Shown here in pieces: positions 27,364 to 36,298 of a stretch of DNA of 64,000 nt. This stretch comes from Blastopirellula marina (GTDB taxonomy: Bacteria > Planctomycetota > Planctomycetia > Pirellulales > Pirellulaceae): contig NZ_PUHY01000004.1 in assembly GCF_002967765.1 (NCBI RefSeq), positions 558,001 to 622,000 on the forward strand, in the 5' to 3' direction. The position numbers and the translations under genes were made by a program. Under the pieces are notes generated by a model. It was not told the origin of the DNA. It ran no database searches and saw only the letters and a program-made list of their open reading frames with translations. Numbering within the stretch: position 1 is the stretch's first letter; each line of letters begins with the position of its first letter.

Positions 27364-29310
27364 TTATTTGCGTTGCTGTTGCATTTGTTGGCGAACAGCT
27401 GCTTCGTAGGCTTTGCCAGCTTGCGTGGTGTTGGCCAGAAAGTTGTCGATCTGGGCGTTGTCACGCAATCGTTCAAATTCGTCAGCCATGGCCAAACGCA
27501 ACTTCTTTTCATGCAGCTCTTTCACCAACTCATCACGGACGTCTTCGATGTTCGTGATGACCGGCTTGGTGAGTCCGAGGCTGTAAAGGATGATCGACTG
27601 GTTACCTGCTTGGATGATGCCCGAGATCTGTCCCGGTTTCAGCTTGAAAGCTTCTTCTTCCAGCGTTGGCTGACCGCTATGACGTCGAATGGGCGGTACC
27701 TGACCGTCGTTGTTTTTCGAGACGGGTTCGATCGAGTACTGACGAGCCAGCTCACCAAAGAACTTCTCAGTTGGGTTGCGACGGGCCATTTCCCAAACTT
27801 CTTGAGCACGACGTTGGCTATCAACCACGATGGCCAAAACCTGAGCACGTTCGCCGTAGTTGGCAGCGAAACCCTTGGTGATGTCTTCTTCGCTGACTTG
27901 AACCTGTTGATCGACCAACTTTTTCAAAGCAACGGTTGGCCAGACGGCATCGCGAACATAGAGTTCGACCGACACGCCTTGCTCTTCGGTAACTTGCTTC
28001 AACCAAGCTTCCATGTCAGGCTTGCCTTCCTTGGTCAGGAAGCCTAGCGAGTCAGCAGCACGGACGATCTCGGCTTCGAGATCTGCTTCGGTGACCGACA
28101 ACTGACGACGGGTTAGCTCTTGCTGCAAAATCTTGCGATTGATTTCGCCATCTAGCACCTCGACGCCGTGACGGTTGATGCATTCCTCTTGCAACTCCCG
28201 CAGGCTGACCGGCTGGCCGTTAAGCGTGGCAGCGACGCCAGGCATTTGGCTGGCCTTTGCAGGATCGTTGTAGACGTTCACGATCTGAGCGTTGGCTTGC
28301 AGCTTTTCGTAGATTGTTGCAGCCGCATCACGCATCTTCGATTCACGGACCTGTTCGGCCAATTGATTGCGAATGCCCTCAAGGCTTCCGGCCGGAATCT
28401 TGTCGTAGTCCGCTGCCAATTGTTCTTCACACTTGAAGACCAGGTACTGGCTGGCAACGAATAGCACTGGCGAGATTTCGCCTGCTTTCATCGCGAAAAC
28501 CGTGTCTTCAATTTCTTGGTTACCGATGTGCTTACGAATCGGCGGAATCAAACCGCGGGCCGCCGCGCTGTTGATGTCTTGCGAGTAGTCTTTGGCAAGG
28601 TCAGCAAACGATTCTGGGTTTGCAGCTGCTTTAGCTCGCAGTTCTTCTGCCAGGCCGCGATCGTTGACCGAGAGCATGCGAACTTTGACCTTGGGCCCGT
28701 AGTTCTTTTCCATCTCGACTTGGATCTCTTCCGGCGTGACTTCCAGTTCGCTGGCAGCCAGACGACGCAGGGCCAAGGTGGGCCAGATAATGTCGCGGCG
28801 GTACTGACCAGGAGAAACGTTTCGTTCTTCCTTCAGGAGGCCCAACCAGCGATCGACCGAAAGACCAAATTTCTTGGCGATGTTGTTGATTTCGACGTCG
28901 ATGTCACCTTCGGTGATCTGAATACCTTGCTGTTGGCAAGCCATCGCGATCAGGTGACGATTGAGCAGGCTTTCCAAAACCTCTTCCCCATGGCGGCGAA
29001 GCGTTTCATCGGCCAGGGAAGAACGCGTGATCGGTTCACGATTCACGACCGCGACGGTCTGAATCTTTTGCGTTGCTGGTGCGGCAACTTCTTCGACCGG
29101 AGTAGCTGCAGGGGCCGCAGCGGCCGGACGTTGAACAGGTCGTTGTTGAGCCGCTCGCTGTTGAACGGGGGCTTGGGCTTCCGCGTTCTGCGGACCGCCA
29201 GTGATCTGTCGCCAGGCGACGACGCCGCCAATTAGTACAACAAATCCCGCCGCGGCCAAAACCCAGGACTTACCCAGGGGAAGTCGGCGAGTAGCATCCT
29301 TGCCAGTCAT
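27364..29310 (-). CDS. Membrane-anchored SurA-like foldase with two parvulin-type domains
   Basis: This 648-residue protein has an N-terminal membrane helix (about 15-33, WVLAAAGFVVLIGGVVAW), a Gln/Pro/Ala-rich linker (PVQQRAAQQRPVQRPAAAA), then two consecutive SurA-like halves. Each half has a helical chaperone part (VAVVNREPITRSSLADETLR; VAATLNGQPVSLRELQEECI) and a parvulin-like part (FADLAKDYSQDINSAAARGL; FFGELARQYSIEPVSKNNDG). It likely folds exported proteins as a peptidyl-prolyl isomerase or chaperone on the outer face of the cytoplasmic membrane. A terminator follows on the minus strand. Confidence 0.85.
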   Translation of the reverse strand: MTGKDATRRLPLGKSWVLAAAGFVVLIGGVVAWRQITGGPQNAEAQAPVQQRAAQQRPVQRPAAAAPAATPVEEVAAPATQKIQTVAVVNREPITRSSLADETLRRHGEEVLESLLNRHLIAMACQQQGIQITEGDIDVEINNIAKKFGLSVDRWLGLLKEERNVSPGQYRRDIIWPTLALRRLAASELEVTPEEIQVEMEKNYGPKVKVRMLSVNDRGLAEELRAKAAANPESFADLAKDYSQDINSAAARGLIPPIRKHIGNQEIEDTVFAMKAGEISPVLFVASQYLVFKCEEQLAADYDKIPAGSLEGIRNQLAEQVRESKMRDAAATIYEKLQANAQIVNVYNDPAKASQMPGVAATLNGQPVSLRELQEECINRHGVEVLDGEINRKILQQELTRRQLSVTEADLEAEIVRAADSLGFLTKEGKPDMEAWLKQVTEEQGVSVELYVRDAVWPTVALKKLVDQQVQVSEEDITKGFAANYGERAQVLAIVVDSQRRAQEVWEMARRNPTEKFFGELARQYSIEPVSKNNDGQVPPIRRHSGQPTLEEEAFKLKPGQISGIIQAGNQSIILYSLGLTKPVITNIEDVRDELVKELHEKKLRLAMADEFERLRDNAQIDNFLANTTQAGKAYEAAVRQQMQQQRK

Positions 29311-29646
29311 TCCGCTTGCTCCAAAAAATTCTGCAAGATTTTCTCAAGGAGAGATGTTCGCAATTCCGATAACATTAAGTTCGGGCAGGGGAATATACGA
29401 ACGTTGCCAGCAGCGGGTCAAGATCGATTCAGAAGATGGATGCTGAAGGAATGTAGTTCCTGCTAGAATTACTTTTCGCTGCTAGCATGATCGCCTCGAA
29501 AATACGCCGTCCGAGCTCTGGCGATCATTCGTAGCAATATGCCAAGGTCGGTTCAGGCAGAAAAAAAGCCCTGAGCAGAAGCCTGATTAGCATTTTGCGA
29601 ATCAGATCCTTTTCAGGGCTTTGATCGTTAACAAAGAGACGATGGA
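29311..29646. other. Intergenic region between frr and the parvulin gene
   Basis: This 336-base region holds the frr terminator (29561-29622) at its right part and should hold the parvulin gene promoter between 29311 and about 29500. I see no RNA gene or clear operator. Confidence 0.5.
29561..29622 (-). terminator. Rho-independent terminator after frr
   Basis: The outer arms AAAGCCCTGA and TCAGGGCTTT enclose a second inner stem (CTGATT...AATCAG). Read on the minus strand, the structure ends in a run of T. It ends the frr transcript. Confidence 0.82.
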
Positions 29647-30207
29647 CTAGTCTTCCATCACGTCCTTTTCTTTTTCCTTGGCGAGTTCGTTCACCTGATC
29701 TTCGTACTTCTTAGTCAAGTCCTGTACGTCGGTCTTGATGTCGTCGCGGATATCTTCGCTGATCGTTTTGTCTTTTTCCGACGTATCAGCTGCTTTGTTG
29801 GCATCGCGACGGATATTGCGAATCGAAACGCGCGATTCTTCCGCGAGTTCTTTGATGCGCGAAACCAGCTTCTTACGCACTTCCGTCGACAATGGCGGGA
29901 CGTTCAAACGAATCACGCGACCATCGCTTTGCGGGGCCATGCCAAGATCACTGGCGACGATCGCCTTTTCGATGTCCTTGATGGCGCCGGTGTCGTAAGG
30001 GCGGATCAACAACTGGCTGGGTTCCGGCACGCTTACCGAAGCGATCTGTTTGATCGGTTGGAGCGATCCGTAGACTTCGACACGAAGCGAATCGACCAAG
30101 CCGGGTGTGGCCCGACCGGTGCGAACGCCACTGAGGCCGTTCTTCAGGACGTCGATCGCTTTTTCCATACGCTGCGTAGCGTCTTCAATGATTTGATCCG
30201 CGTTCAT
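29647..30207 (-). CDS. frr: Ribosome recycling factor
   Basis: This 186-residue protein splits post-termination ribosomes together with EF-G. It has the full family pattern: DQIIEDATQRMEKAIDVLKN, LSGVRTGRATPGLVDSL, ASVSVPEPSQLLIRPYD, RLNVPPLSTEVRKKLVSRIK, RVSIRNIRRDAN and KKYEDQVNELAKEKEKDVM. The start at 30207 (MNADQI) gives the standard length; the open frame runs 31 codons further without similarity. It is the last gene of the rpsB-tsf-pyrH-frr group, separated from pyrH by one extra gene. Confidence 0.98.
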   Translation of the reverse strand: MNADQIIEDATQRMEKAIDVLKNGLSGVRTGRATPGLVDSLRVEVYGSLQPIKQIASVSVPEPSQLLIRPYDTGAIKDIEKAIVASDLGMAPQSDGRVIRLNVPPLSTEVRKKLVSRIKELAEESRVSIRNIRRDANKAADTSEKDKTISEDIRDDIKTDVQDLTKKYEDQVNELAKEKEKDVMED

Positions 30208-30340
30208 CGTGATTACCTTTTTCGCAGGATTGATCCTCGCTATTGCCTGTCGAGGCATCGATGAGCCTCCGAGAATAACGTACACCACTCGTCGGGGCAT
30301 GAAAAGATAACGACGAGGCTTCCGATTGCGAGTTTGGGGC

Positions 30341-30835
30341 CTATTGTGCCGACGGGCGCCGCATCACCTTTCCATCGGCCGTGAGTTCCAAATCGGGGCA
30401 CCCCTCGACGAGTCGATGTAGGAAAGCTTCTCGATCCTCTGGCGAAATCAACGCGGCTGGCTCGATCAAGCCGAACCACTTCCCTTGATATCGAATCATG
30501 ATTGCGTCGGCAGAGAGTGCAAGCCGAAGATAGCTGCCACCAACGAGAAGCCACCCGTTAGCCGTTATTCGGGCCTCGGTAATCTTGCGAAGGGGAATTC
30601 GCCAGCGAATTGGGCCTGATCGCATCACGACGTACTTGTCAGTGATTTGGTAGAAAGTTCCCCGCCAGATCCACAACAGCATGGCGGCGGTGAGTATCAA
30701 CATGACGCCACCAAAAACGGATGCATTGGCGAGGAGCATTGATGCTAGACCGATGCCAATGAAGATCGTGGCCATGCTGCTAAGTAGCATCGCGACTGCG
30801 AAATCGACCTTGGCCGGAAATCTTTGAGTTGGCAT
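30341..30835 (-). CDS. PH-like-domain membrane protein between pyrH and frr
   Basis: This 164-residue protein has two membrane helices (about 13-53, VAMLLSSMATIFIGIGLASM and GVMLILTAAMLLWIW) followed by a bacterial PH-like domain (YQITDKYVVMRSGPIRWRIP, LRKITEARI, SADAIMIRYQGKWF, ALISPEDREAFLHRL). Such membrane proteins are of unknown role. The ATG at 30835 is preferred since GGAG lies about ten bases upstream; the longer form starts with a GTG inside a hairpin at 30869-30894. It sits between pyrH and frr, where a gene of this family is not usual. Confidence 0.75.
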   Translation of the reverse strand: MPTQRFPAKVDFAVAMLLSSMATIFIGIGLASMLLANASVFGGVMLILTAAMLLWIWRGTFYQITDKYVVMRSGPIRWRIPLRKITEARITANGWLLVGGSYLRLALSADAIMIRYQGKWFGLIEPAALISPEDREAFLHRLVEGCPDLELTADGKVMRRPSAQ

Positions 30836-30868
30836 CGAACTGGTCTCCGGCGATGTCTCCGCATCGTT

Positions 30869-30894
30869 CACTTCCAGGCTTAGTCCTGGAAGTG
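30869..30894 (-). other. 10-bp hairpin between pyrH and the PH-like gene
   Basis: CACTTCCAGG and CCTGGAAGTG form a perfect 10-bp stem with a six-base loop, without a T run. It lies 26 bases after the pyrH stop and could stabilise the pyrH message end or hinder read-through. Confidence 0.5.
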
Positions 30895-30919
30895 ATTCGC
30901 CGCTGCCAGAACGTTCTTG

Positions 30920-31657
30920 CTATCGATCTGGCGAGATTAACGTGCCGACTTGGTCGCCCAGAACAGCCTTTTGGATATTGCCGTTGATCTTGAAGTTGAA
31001 AACGAGAATCGGCATTCCATGCTCACGGCATTGGCTGATTGCCGTCGAATCCATGACGCGTAGGTTTTCTTTGACGACTTGTTCAAAGCCAAGTGTGCGG
31101 TAGAAGACGGCGTGAGGGTTCTTTTCGGGATCGTCGCTGTAGACGCCATCGACACGCGTGGCCTTCATCAAGATATCGGCTTCAAGCTCGAGTGCTCGTT
31201 GCGCGGCGGCCGTATCGGTCGTCACGAATGGGCTACCTGTTCCGGCAGCGAGAATAACAACGCGCCCCTTTTCCAAGTGTCGGCTCGCCTTGCGACGGAT
31301 ATAGGGTTCGGCCACACCATGCATGTGAATCGCCGTCATCAGGCGGGTCTGCATGCCGAGACTTTCCAGCGCGTCTTGCAGTGCCAGGCCGTTGATCACG
31401 GTGGCCAACATGCCCATGTAATGAGCTGTGGCTTCTTGGATCGAGGCGCTCTCGTTCTTGAATTGACCGCCCCGCAAGATATTACCGCCACCGATCACCA
31501 CAGCAATCTGGCAGCCCAATTCTGCTGCTTGACTGATTTGCTTGGAAATGCTGACGACCTCGTCCATTGCGATGCCACGCTCACCGGCACGCGAGAAGCT
31601 TTCGCCAGAGAGTTTGAGGATGATTCGCTTGTACTTCGGCGCGGTGCTATCAGTCAT
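30920..31657 (-). CDS. pyrH: Uridylate kinase (UMP kinase)
   Basis: This 245-residue enzyme phosphorylates UMP to UDP with ATP. It has the amino acid kinase fold pattern: [78 protein letters not shown] and [18 protein letters not shown]. Length and motifs fit PyrH. It follows tsf but with a strong terminator between, so it probably has its own promoter in 31658-31750. Confidence 0.98.
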   Translation of the reverse strand: MTDSTAPKYKRIILKLSGESFSRAGERGIAMDEVVSISKQISQAAELGCQIAVVIGGGNILRGGQFKNESASIQEATAHYMGMLATVINGLALQDALESLGMQTRLMTAIHMHGVAEPYIRRKASRHLEKGRVVILAAGTGSPFVTTDTAAAQRALELEADILMKATRVDGVYSDDPEKNPHAVFYRTLGFEQVVKENLRVMDSTAISQCREHGMPILVFNFKINGNIQKAVLGDQVGTLISPDR

Positions 31658-31752
31658 CGTTGATCGGTCCTTCGGACACTGGAGGCAAATTGACAGGCTT
31701 GCGCTAGATTCTACCCAAGTTTCGTTTCAATGTGCAGGAGAACGACGAGCAT

Positions 31753-31787
31753 AAAAAAATCCCTTGGGTTTCAAACCCAAGGGATTT
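31753..31787 (-). terminator. Rho-independent terminator between tsf and pyrH
   Basis: An almost loop-free palindrome (AAAATCCCTTGGGTTT and AAACCCAAGGGATTTT) is flanked by runs of A and T. On the minus strand it ends the rpsB-tsf transcript. Confidence 0.9.
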
Positions 31788-31839
31788 TCGCTATTTGAAT
31801 TAGCCCGTGCACGCCCTTGAAGGGCATCGACTCGAGAAG

Positions 31840-32703
31840 TTAACCTTCAGCCGATTCCTCGGACGGAGCAGCGTCGTCACCGATCACCCAATGGGTGAAC
31901 GCTTTGACGGTCACGCCGTTATCTTTGGCGTACTGGCCAACGGTTTGCTTTGGTTCTTTCACGAACGGTTGTTCCAGCAAAGCTTCCTGAGCGTAGAAGC
32001 TGCGGAGACGACCTTCGACCATTTTGTCGATGATGTTTTCCGGCTTGCTCGAATCCTCGTTCATCGCAGCAGCCTTGAGGATGGCACGTTCCTTTTCGAC
32101 CACGGCTGGATCCAAGTCATCCTTGCTCAGCACGGAAGGATTCATGGCTGCGACGTGCATTGCGATGTCGCGAACCGCATCTTCGTTGTCGCCGTCGTAC
32201 TCAACCAAAACACCGCTAACGGTGCTCGAGTTGTGGCTATAACCGCCAGCGGAACCTTCAATACGGATCATGCGACCGATATTGAAGACTTCGCGGATAC
32301 GATTGAACATGTCGTCCTTCAGGTCGCCCAGCGTTTGACCTTCCTTGATTGTGGAAGGCTTGGCGAGCAACTCTTCGGCAGTCGTGATGCTCGGATCGTT
32401 GGCGTAAACGCGAGCCAAGTCGTCTGCCAGGGCGATGAACTCGTCCAGCTTCGTGACCGGAGCGCTTTCGCACTTGAACTCGACCATGGCGCCCTTGCCA
32501 CCTTCGGTGAAGATGCTGACGCGTCCGAATTCCGTAGCACGATCACCCCGTTTGATACCTTTGACCTTGCCGTTTTCACGGAGCCACAGGATTGCCTTTT
32601 CCTCGTCGCCGCTCGACTCGGTAAGTGCTTTTTTGCATTCCATCATGGGAAGGCCGGTCTTTTCGCGAAGTGCTTTGACCGCTCCGGCGGTGATTGCCGT
32701 CAT
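31840..32703 (-). CDS. tsf: Elongation factor Ts
   Basis: This 287-residue protein exchanges GDP for GTP on EF-Tu. It has the UBA-like N-terminus (AGAVKALREKTGLPMMECKK, ALTESSGDEEKAILWLRENG), the core with MVEFKCESAPVTKLDEFIAL, NIGRMIRIEG, DIAMHVAAMNPSVLSKDD, and the C-terminal FVKEPKQTVGQYAKDNGV. It lies 164 bases after rpsB in the classical rpsB-tsf order. Confidence 0.98.
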   Translation of the reverse strand: MTAITAGAVKALREKTGLPMMECKKALTESSGDEEKAILWLRENGKVKGIKRGDRATEFGRVSIFTEGGKGAMVEFKCESAPVTKLDEFIALADDLARVYANDPSITTAEELLAKPSTIKEGQTLGDLKDDMFNRIREVFNIGRMIRIEGSAGGYSHNSSTVSGVLVEYDGDNEDAVRDIAMHVAAMNPSVLSKDDLDPAVVEKERAILKAAAMNEDSSKPENIIDKMVEGRLRSFYAQEALLEQPFVKEPKQTVGQYAKDNGVTVKAFTHWVIGDDAAPSEESAEG

Positions 32704-32867
32704 CTTCTTTTCTCCAAATGCTCGAAATTCGTCGCTCTAAATAGGTCAGGAGCTGTGCGTGAAAAATTCTACCGCTGCGGGTTTCCCTCGGCGAAGACCG
32801 ATTTGGTTAACATTTGAAGGAGATTTCACGCACCTTCAAGGTTCACCGAGGGACCAGGCAGCGAATC

Positions 32868-33587
32868 CTACTTGGCCGCTTGTTCCGTTTGCTGGGCAGC
32901 GTGATGCTTGCCGTCGATGGCCGCGTCGGCCATCAGCTTCAGGAACATTTCGATCGAACGGATACCGTCGTCATTGCCTGGGATCGGCAGATCGACTTGG
33001 TCTGGATCGCAGTCGGTATCGGTCAAAGCAACCGTGGTGATTCCCAGGGACTGGGCTTCTTTGATCGCGTTCTTTTCTTTCTTCGGGTCGACGATCACCA
33101 AAGCTTCCGGCAGGCGATTCATCGTTCGCAAACCATTCAGGTTGCGGTACATCTTGCGGTACTCGCGGTTCAGCGAAGACTGCATCTTCTTGGAGTACTT
33201 GGCCAGTTCATCACCTTCGATGATCCGTTCCAGTTCTTCCAGACGGCTCAGGCGGCTACGAATGGTGCGGAAATTGGTCAACGTGCCACCGAGCCAACGT
33301 TCGTTAATGAACGGCATTCCGCAACGTTCGGCTTCACGTTCGACAGCGGCACCCGCTTGACGTTTGGTGCCGACGAACAAGACCAAGCTACCACCCTCAG
33401 AGACTTGGGCGAGGTACTTCTTGGCACGCAGAAGTCCGCGAATCGTTTCGCGAACGTCGATGATGTGGATTTGATTCTTTTTGGCGTAGATGTAAGGGGC
33501 CATCTTCGGGTTCCACCGACTGGTTCGGTGACCGAAGTGAATACCGCATTCTACGAGTTCTTGAACGAACTGTTGTCCGTTGGACAT
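32868..33587 (-). CDS. rpsB: 30S ribosomal protein S2
   Basis: This 239-residue protein has the S2 pattern: [100 protein letters not shown] and [12 protein letters not shown]. It leads the rpsB-tsf operon. The 324 bases upstream have no gene and may contain a translational control leader. Confidence 0.98.
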   Translation of the reverse strand: MSNGQQFVQELVECGIHFGHRTSRWNPKMAPYIYAKKNQIHIIDVRETIRGLLRAKKYLAQVSEGGSLVLFVGTKRQAGAAVEREAERCGMPFINERWLGGTLTNFRTIRSRLSRLEELERIIEGDELAKYSKKMQSSLNREYRKMYRNLNGLRTMNRLPEALVIVDPKKEKNAIKEAQSLGITTVALTDTDCDPDQVDLPIPGNDDGIRSIEMFLKLMADAAIDGKHHAAQQTEQAAK

Positions 33588-33911
33588 GGCGCAAACTCCT
33601 TGCGTGTATGGGGTTGCCTAATGGAACAAGTACTCGAGGCTCTTAAATTGGCGCCATGCCAAGCAAGTGGAAGCGATACCTGTGTCGCCACGTCTCTAGA
33701 GACCGAAAACCTCACTTCCCGCACAGTTTTCGGAGAGATCGCGGAGATTGAATACTCGAACCTTGGCCGGCCTTCGATGGTTGAAAGACCTCCCCGGTTC
33801 TTGGGTTTTCCCCCTAGGGAACTAAATGAGGGGGAAGCAAGCTAATGAAAGTACCAGTTCCCCCGGAAATCGTCAAGAACCCCGGTCCTATCGAGATCCA
33901 TCATTGACAGA
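33588..33911. other. Upstream region of rpsB, possible leader
   Basis: This 324-base region separates rpsB from the zinc-finger protein gene. It contains a minus-strand hairpin candidate at about 33806-33835 (CCCCCT with AGGGGG) and the segment GACGTGGCGACACAGGTATC before rpsB. It should hold the rpsB promoter and a 5' leader; a known rpsB leader family cannot be assigned by eye. Confidence 0.4.
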
Positions 33912-34232
33912 TCAGGCCTCGTAGGCGATGCGGCATTTTGGACAATGCGCAAGGTGGGCTTGGATTAGCTTGCGTTTCTCGTCTGACTCGATGCGACCAG
34001 CTAGATAGGTTGACCTGAGATCGAGAACTTCTCGGCAGCTGATCTTGTGAGCGTATCGCGAGTTGCTCTCAAGTATGCCCCACGTAACGAGACTTCCCGT
34101 AGCCAAGAAGAAAACGCCACCTGCGGCGAGAAATCGCCGCCGGCTTCGCCGGTTTATGTCGTGTTCTAGCGACTTCTGGAGCTTCGAGAGTTCTCCAGAA
34201 GGACAAGGAGACCACGTTTCAGGATCGGACAT
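33912..34232 (-). CDS. Membrane protein with C-terminal zinc-finger (anti-sigma-like) motif
   Basis: This protein of about 106 residues has one membrane helix at about 33-55 (RFLAAGGVFFLATGSLVTWG) and a C-terminal motif CREVLDL...HLAHCPKC, a Cys then HxxxCxxC set like the zinc finger of ZAS anti-sigma proteins. The order is reversed compared with anti-sigma factors, where the zinc finger comes before the membrane helix. The start is uncertain: a TTG at 34310 would overlap the Crp gene end, and the ATG at 34232 is used here. It is directly downstream of the Crp/Fnr gene on the same strand. Confidence 0.6.
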   Translation of the reverse strand: MSDPETWSPCPSGELSKLQKSLEHDINRRSRRRFLAAGGVFFLATGSLVTWGILESNSRYAHKISCREVLDLRSTYLAGRIESDEKRKLIQAHLAHCPKCRIAYEA

Positions 34233-34299
34233 TGCGTGATAACCCGAGCATGGATAGGAATCAGGGAAAGCCCAGGCGAATTCCTTTCGACGGGATGGA

Positions 34300-35061
34300 T
34301 CAGCTTCCAAAGGAATGTCTTAGGTAGACATTGGAAGGTGACTGTTGCGGGCTGGCCTCTTTAGTTTGAATCGGAGGAGCACCGACCTGGTGAGCTAGTC
34401 GATCGGGTGCTTTCAGGATGACCTTACGTCGCCCCAACTCAATTAAACCTTCGCTCTGAAGTTGGCCCAATACCACTGTGACGGTTTCTCGCGTGCTTCC
34501 CACGAGACTGGCCAAATCTTGGTGCGAAAGACGAAGCGTGATCTCTAGTCCACGAACGGTATCGCGTCCGTATTGCTCGGCCAGTTCAAGAAGGAGGTGA
34601 CAAATTCGCTCGCGGTTGGATAGATACAGCAGATGCTTCACGCGGCGTTCGATCCGCTGGCGGCGAACTCCAATGATCTTCGTAATGCCGAGGCAAAGTC
34701 CTTGATGTTCTTCCATAAGTTGGCAGAGCGCATCGCCCGATATCGCCACCACGCGGGCATCTTCGACGGCTTCAGCGTATTCGTCTCGATTGCCAACATT
34801 CAAAATAGCGAGCTCGCCGAAAATCTCGCCAGGTTCGATAAACGCGAGGATCGATTGCTTGCCGTCGCCAGTTAGGTGGCAGATTTTAATGCGGCCACTT
34901 GCAAGCACGAGCACAGAATCCGCTTCATCCGCCGGCAAATAGACCGGCGAGCCCTTTGAAACATTCTTGACGCGCGAATTTGCTTCCAAACGTCGAAGTT
35001 GCTCAGGGGTGCACGATTCAAAAAGGCGGCAAGCTTTCAGGTACCAAAGCTGTCCTGACAT
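34300..35061 (-). CDS. Crp/Fnr-family transcriptional regulator
   Basis: This 253-residue protein has a cyclic-nucleotide-binding-like domain (about 8-125; VYLPADEADSVLVLASGRIK, FIEPGEIFGELAIL), a dimer helix, and a Crp-type HTH at about 178-202 (LSHQDLASLVGSTRETVTVV) ending in SEGLIELGRRKVIL. It lacks an N-terminal Cys cluster as in Fnr, so the effector is not evident. The start at 35061 has GAGAGGAAG upstream. The C-terminal 30 residues are an unstructured Pro/Gln/Ser tail. Confidence 0.92.
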   Translation of the reverse strand: MSGQLWYLKACRLFESCTPEQLRRLEANSRVKNVSKGSPVYLPADEADSVLVLASGRIKICHLTGDGKQSILAFIEPGEIFGELAILNVGNRDEYAEAVEDARVVAISGDALCQLMEEHQGLCLGITKIIGVRRQRIERRVKHLLYLSNRERICHLLLELAEQYGRDTVRGLEITLRLSHQDLASLVGSTRETVTVVLGQLQSEGLIELGRRKVILKAPDRLAHQVGAPPIQTKEASPQQSPSNVYLRHSFGS

Positions 35062-35243
35062 GAGTCTTCCTCTCGTGGGCCGGTCATTGCCCCAAAATAA
35101 GGTGAGAGGCAATTTGAATTCAGTGGTTGGAAGCTTCGATGCCACTTGAAGTGCCCCAGTTACACGGAATTCGGGGCTTCACGAGAGAAACTTGGTCGCG
35201 GGCTAAGTAATGTATGGAATCTTACCAAAACCACTTAGCGCAT

Positions 35244-35272
35244 TAAAAAAGCACGCCATGAAGGACGTGCTT
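35244..35272 (-). terminator. Terminator after tRNA-Gln
   Basis: AAGCACG and CGTGCTT form a stem over a ten-base loop (partly extended by CC/GG), followed on the minus strand by a run of T. It directly follows the tRNA 3' end. Confidence 0.82.
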
Positions 35273-35275
35273 AAG

Positions 35276-35346
35276 CTACCCCCCGAGGATTTGAACCTCG
35301 ACTGACAGAGCCAAAATCTGTAGTGCTACCATTACACTAGGGGGTA
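35276..35346 (-). tRNA. trnQ: tRNA-Gln (anticodon TTG)
   Basis: The minus strand folds as a cloverleaf: acceptor TACCCCC with GGGGGTA, D-arm with GGTAGC, anticodon stem ACAGA/TCTGT around the loop TTTTGGC with anticodon TTG (Gln), and T-arm CGAGG-TTCAAAT-CCTCG. The 3' CCA is not encoded. A terminator follows immediately, so it is a single-gene transcript. Confidence 0.95.
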
Positions 35347-35434
35347 ATTCCCGTTCAAGGGAGAATAGATAGTAGCGGAAACATGGCGTCTCCGACAAGA
35401 GGACCCCAGTAACATTCGTTAGGTTCGCCTAGGT

Positions 35435-36100
35435 TTAGGACGACATCCGCGAAGTCATCGCGAATGAAAGTTGTTCCATTTCTATTGCCAAATCGACGCC
35501 GATCACCGTTATATGATCAGGCAGTTTTAAGGTAACCGCAGCAAAGTTGAGGATGCCACAAATACCGGCGGCAACTAATTTCTCGGCGACTTCCTGGGCG
35601 GCCGTGGCCGGCACGGCGAGAATTGCCAGCTGGATTGATTTTTCCTGAACGATCTTATCGAGGTCGTCCAAATTGTAGACCGGGATACTTTCAATTTCCG
35701 TACCTACGATTCGCTGATCTAAATCAAACGCGGCGACCGTATTAAAGCCTTGATGCGAGAAGCCTCGGTATCCCAACAGGGCACGGCCGAGATTACCAAC
35801 GCCAACCAAAGCCACTGGCCAACGCTGATCTGTCCCCATGATTTGCCGGATCGTGGCGATCAATTCTGAGCAGCGGTAGCCAACACCGGGGTAGCCAAAT
35901 TGACCGAAATTCGCGAGATCTTTACGGACTTGAGCATCGGAGAAGCCCAGCATTTCACCCAGCTTGGTGCTGCTGGTTGTCTCGATGCCTGCACGTTCGA
36001 GGCGTGAAAGTTCACGCAGGTAAAGACTCAAGCGACTAACAACCGCTTTTGATACGCGATTATCGCTGGAACTCTTTTTATTGTCTTTGCTCTTCGCCAT
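35435..36100 (-). CDS. rex: Redox-sensing transcriptional repressor Rex
   Basis: This 221-residue repressor senses the NADH/NAD ratio. It has the winged-helix N-terminus (VVSRLSLYLRELSRLERAGI, KLGEMLGFSDAQVRKDLANF, GQFGYPGVGYRCSELI) and the Rossmann domain (VALVGVGNLGRALLGYRGF, AAFDLDQRIVG), ending with the swapped helix. All Rex features are present. It usually controls respiratory and fermentative genes; none are next to it here. Confidence 0.97.
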   Translation of the reverse strand: MAKSKDNKKSSSDNRVSKAVVSRLSLYLRELSRLERAGIETTSSTKLGEMLGFSDAQVRKDLANFGQFGYPGVGYRCSELIATIRQIMGTDQRWPVALVGVGNLGRALLGYRGFSHQGFNTVAAFDLDQRIVGTEIESIPVYNLDDLDKIVQEKSIQLAILAVPATAAQEVAEKLVAAGICGILNFAAVTLKLPDHITVIGVDLAIEMEQLSFAMTSRMSS

Positions 36101-36236
36101 GGTCTACGTCGAACGTTCGCTAGGCAGCGACCGGGGTTTCGGGCTACGCGTATGGATGAGCCCTCAACTCTAACCTGTCGGCTAACTGCCCAACAAGGGT
36201 GGTTTCGTCCAGGAAGACCAGTCAAGAAGCAGCAAT

Positions 36237-36263
36237 AGCCTGGTCAGGAAACCTAACCAGGCT
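36237..36263. other. Hairpin downstream of the pseudopilin gene
   Basis: AGCCTGGT and ACCAGGCT form an 8-bp stem with an inner AGG/CCT pair. The T run is short, so it is a weak terminator or a message-end hairpin between the pseudopilin gene and rex. Confidence 0.5.
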
Positions 36264-36298
36264 TTGCGATGATTCAACAACACGTTGTTTGAGTGGGC

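Noticed and set aside
28516-29235. Plus-strand open frame opposite the parvulin gene
   Set aside because: It is a shadow of the real minus-strand gene, with no start signal.
31807-33845. Long plus-strand open frames opposite tsf and rpsB
   Set aside because: They are antisense to complete, highly conserved translation genes and have no family similarity.
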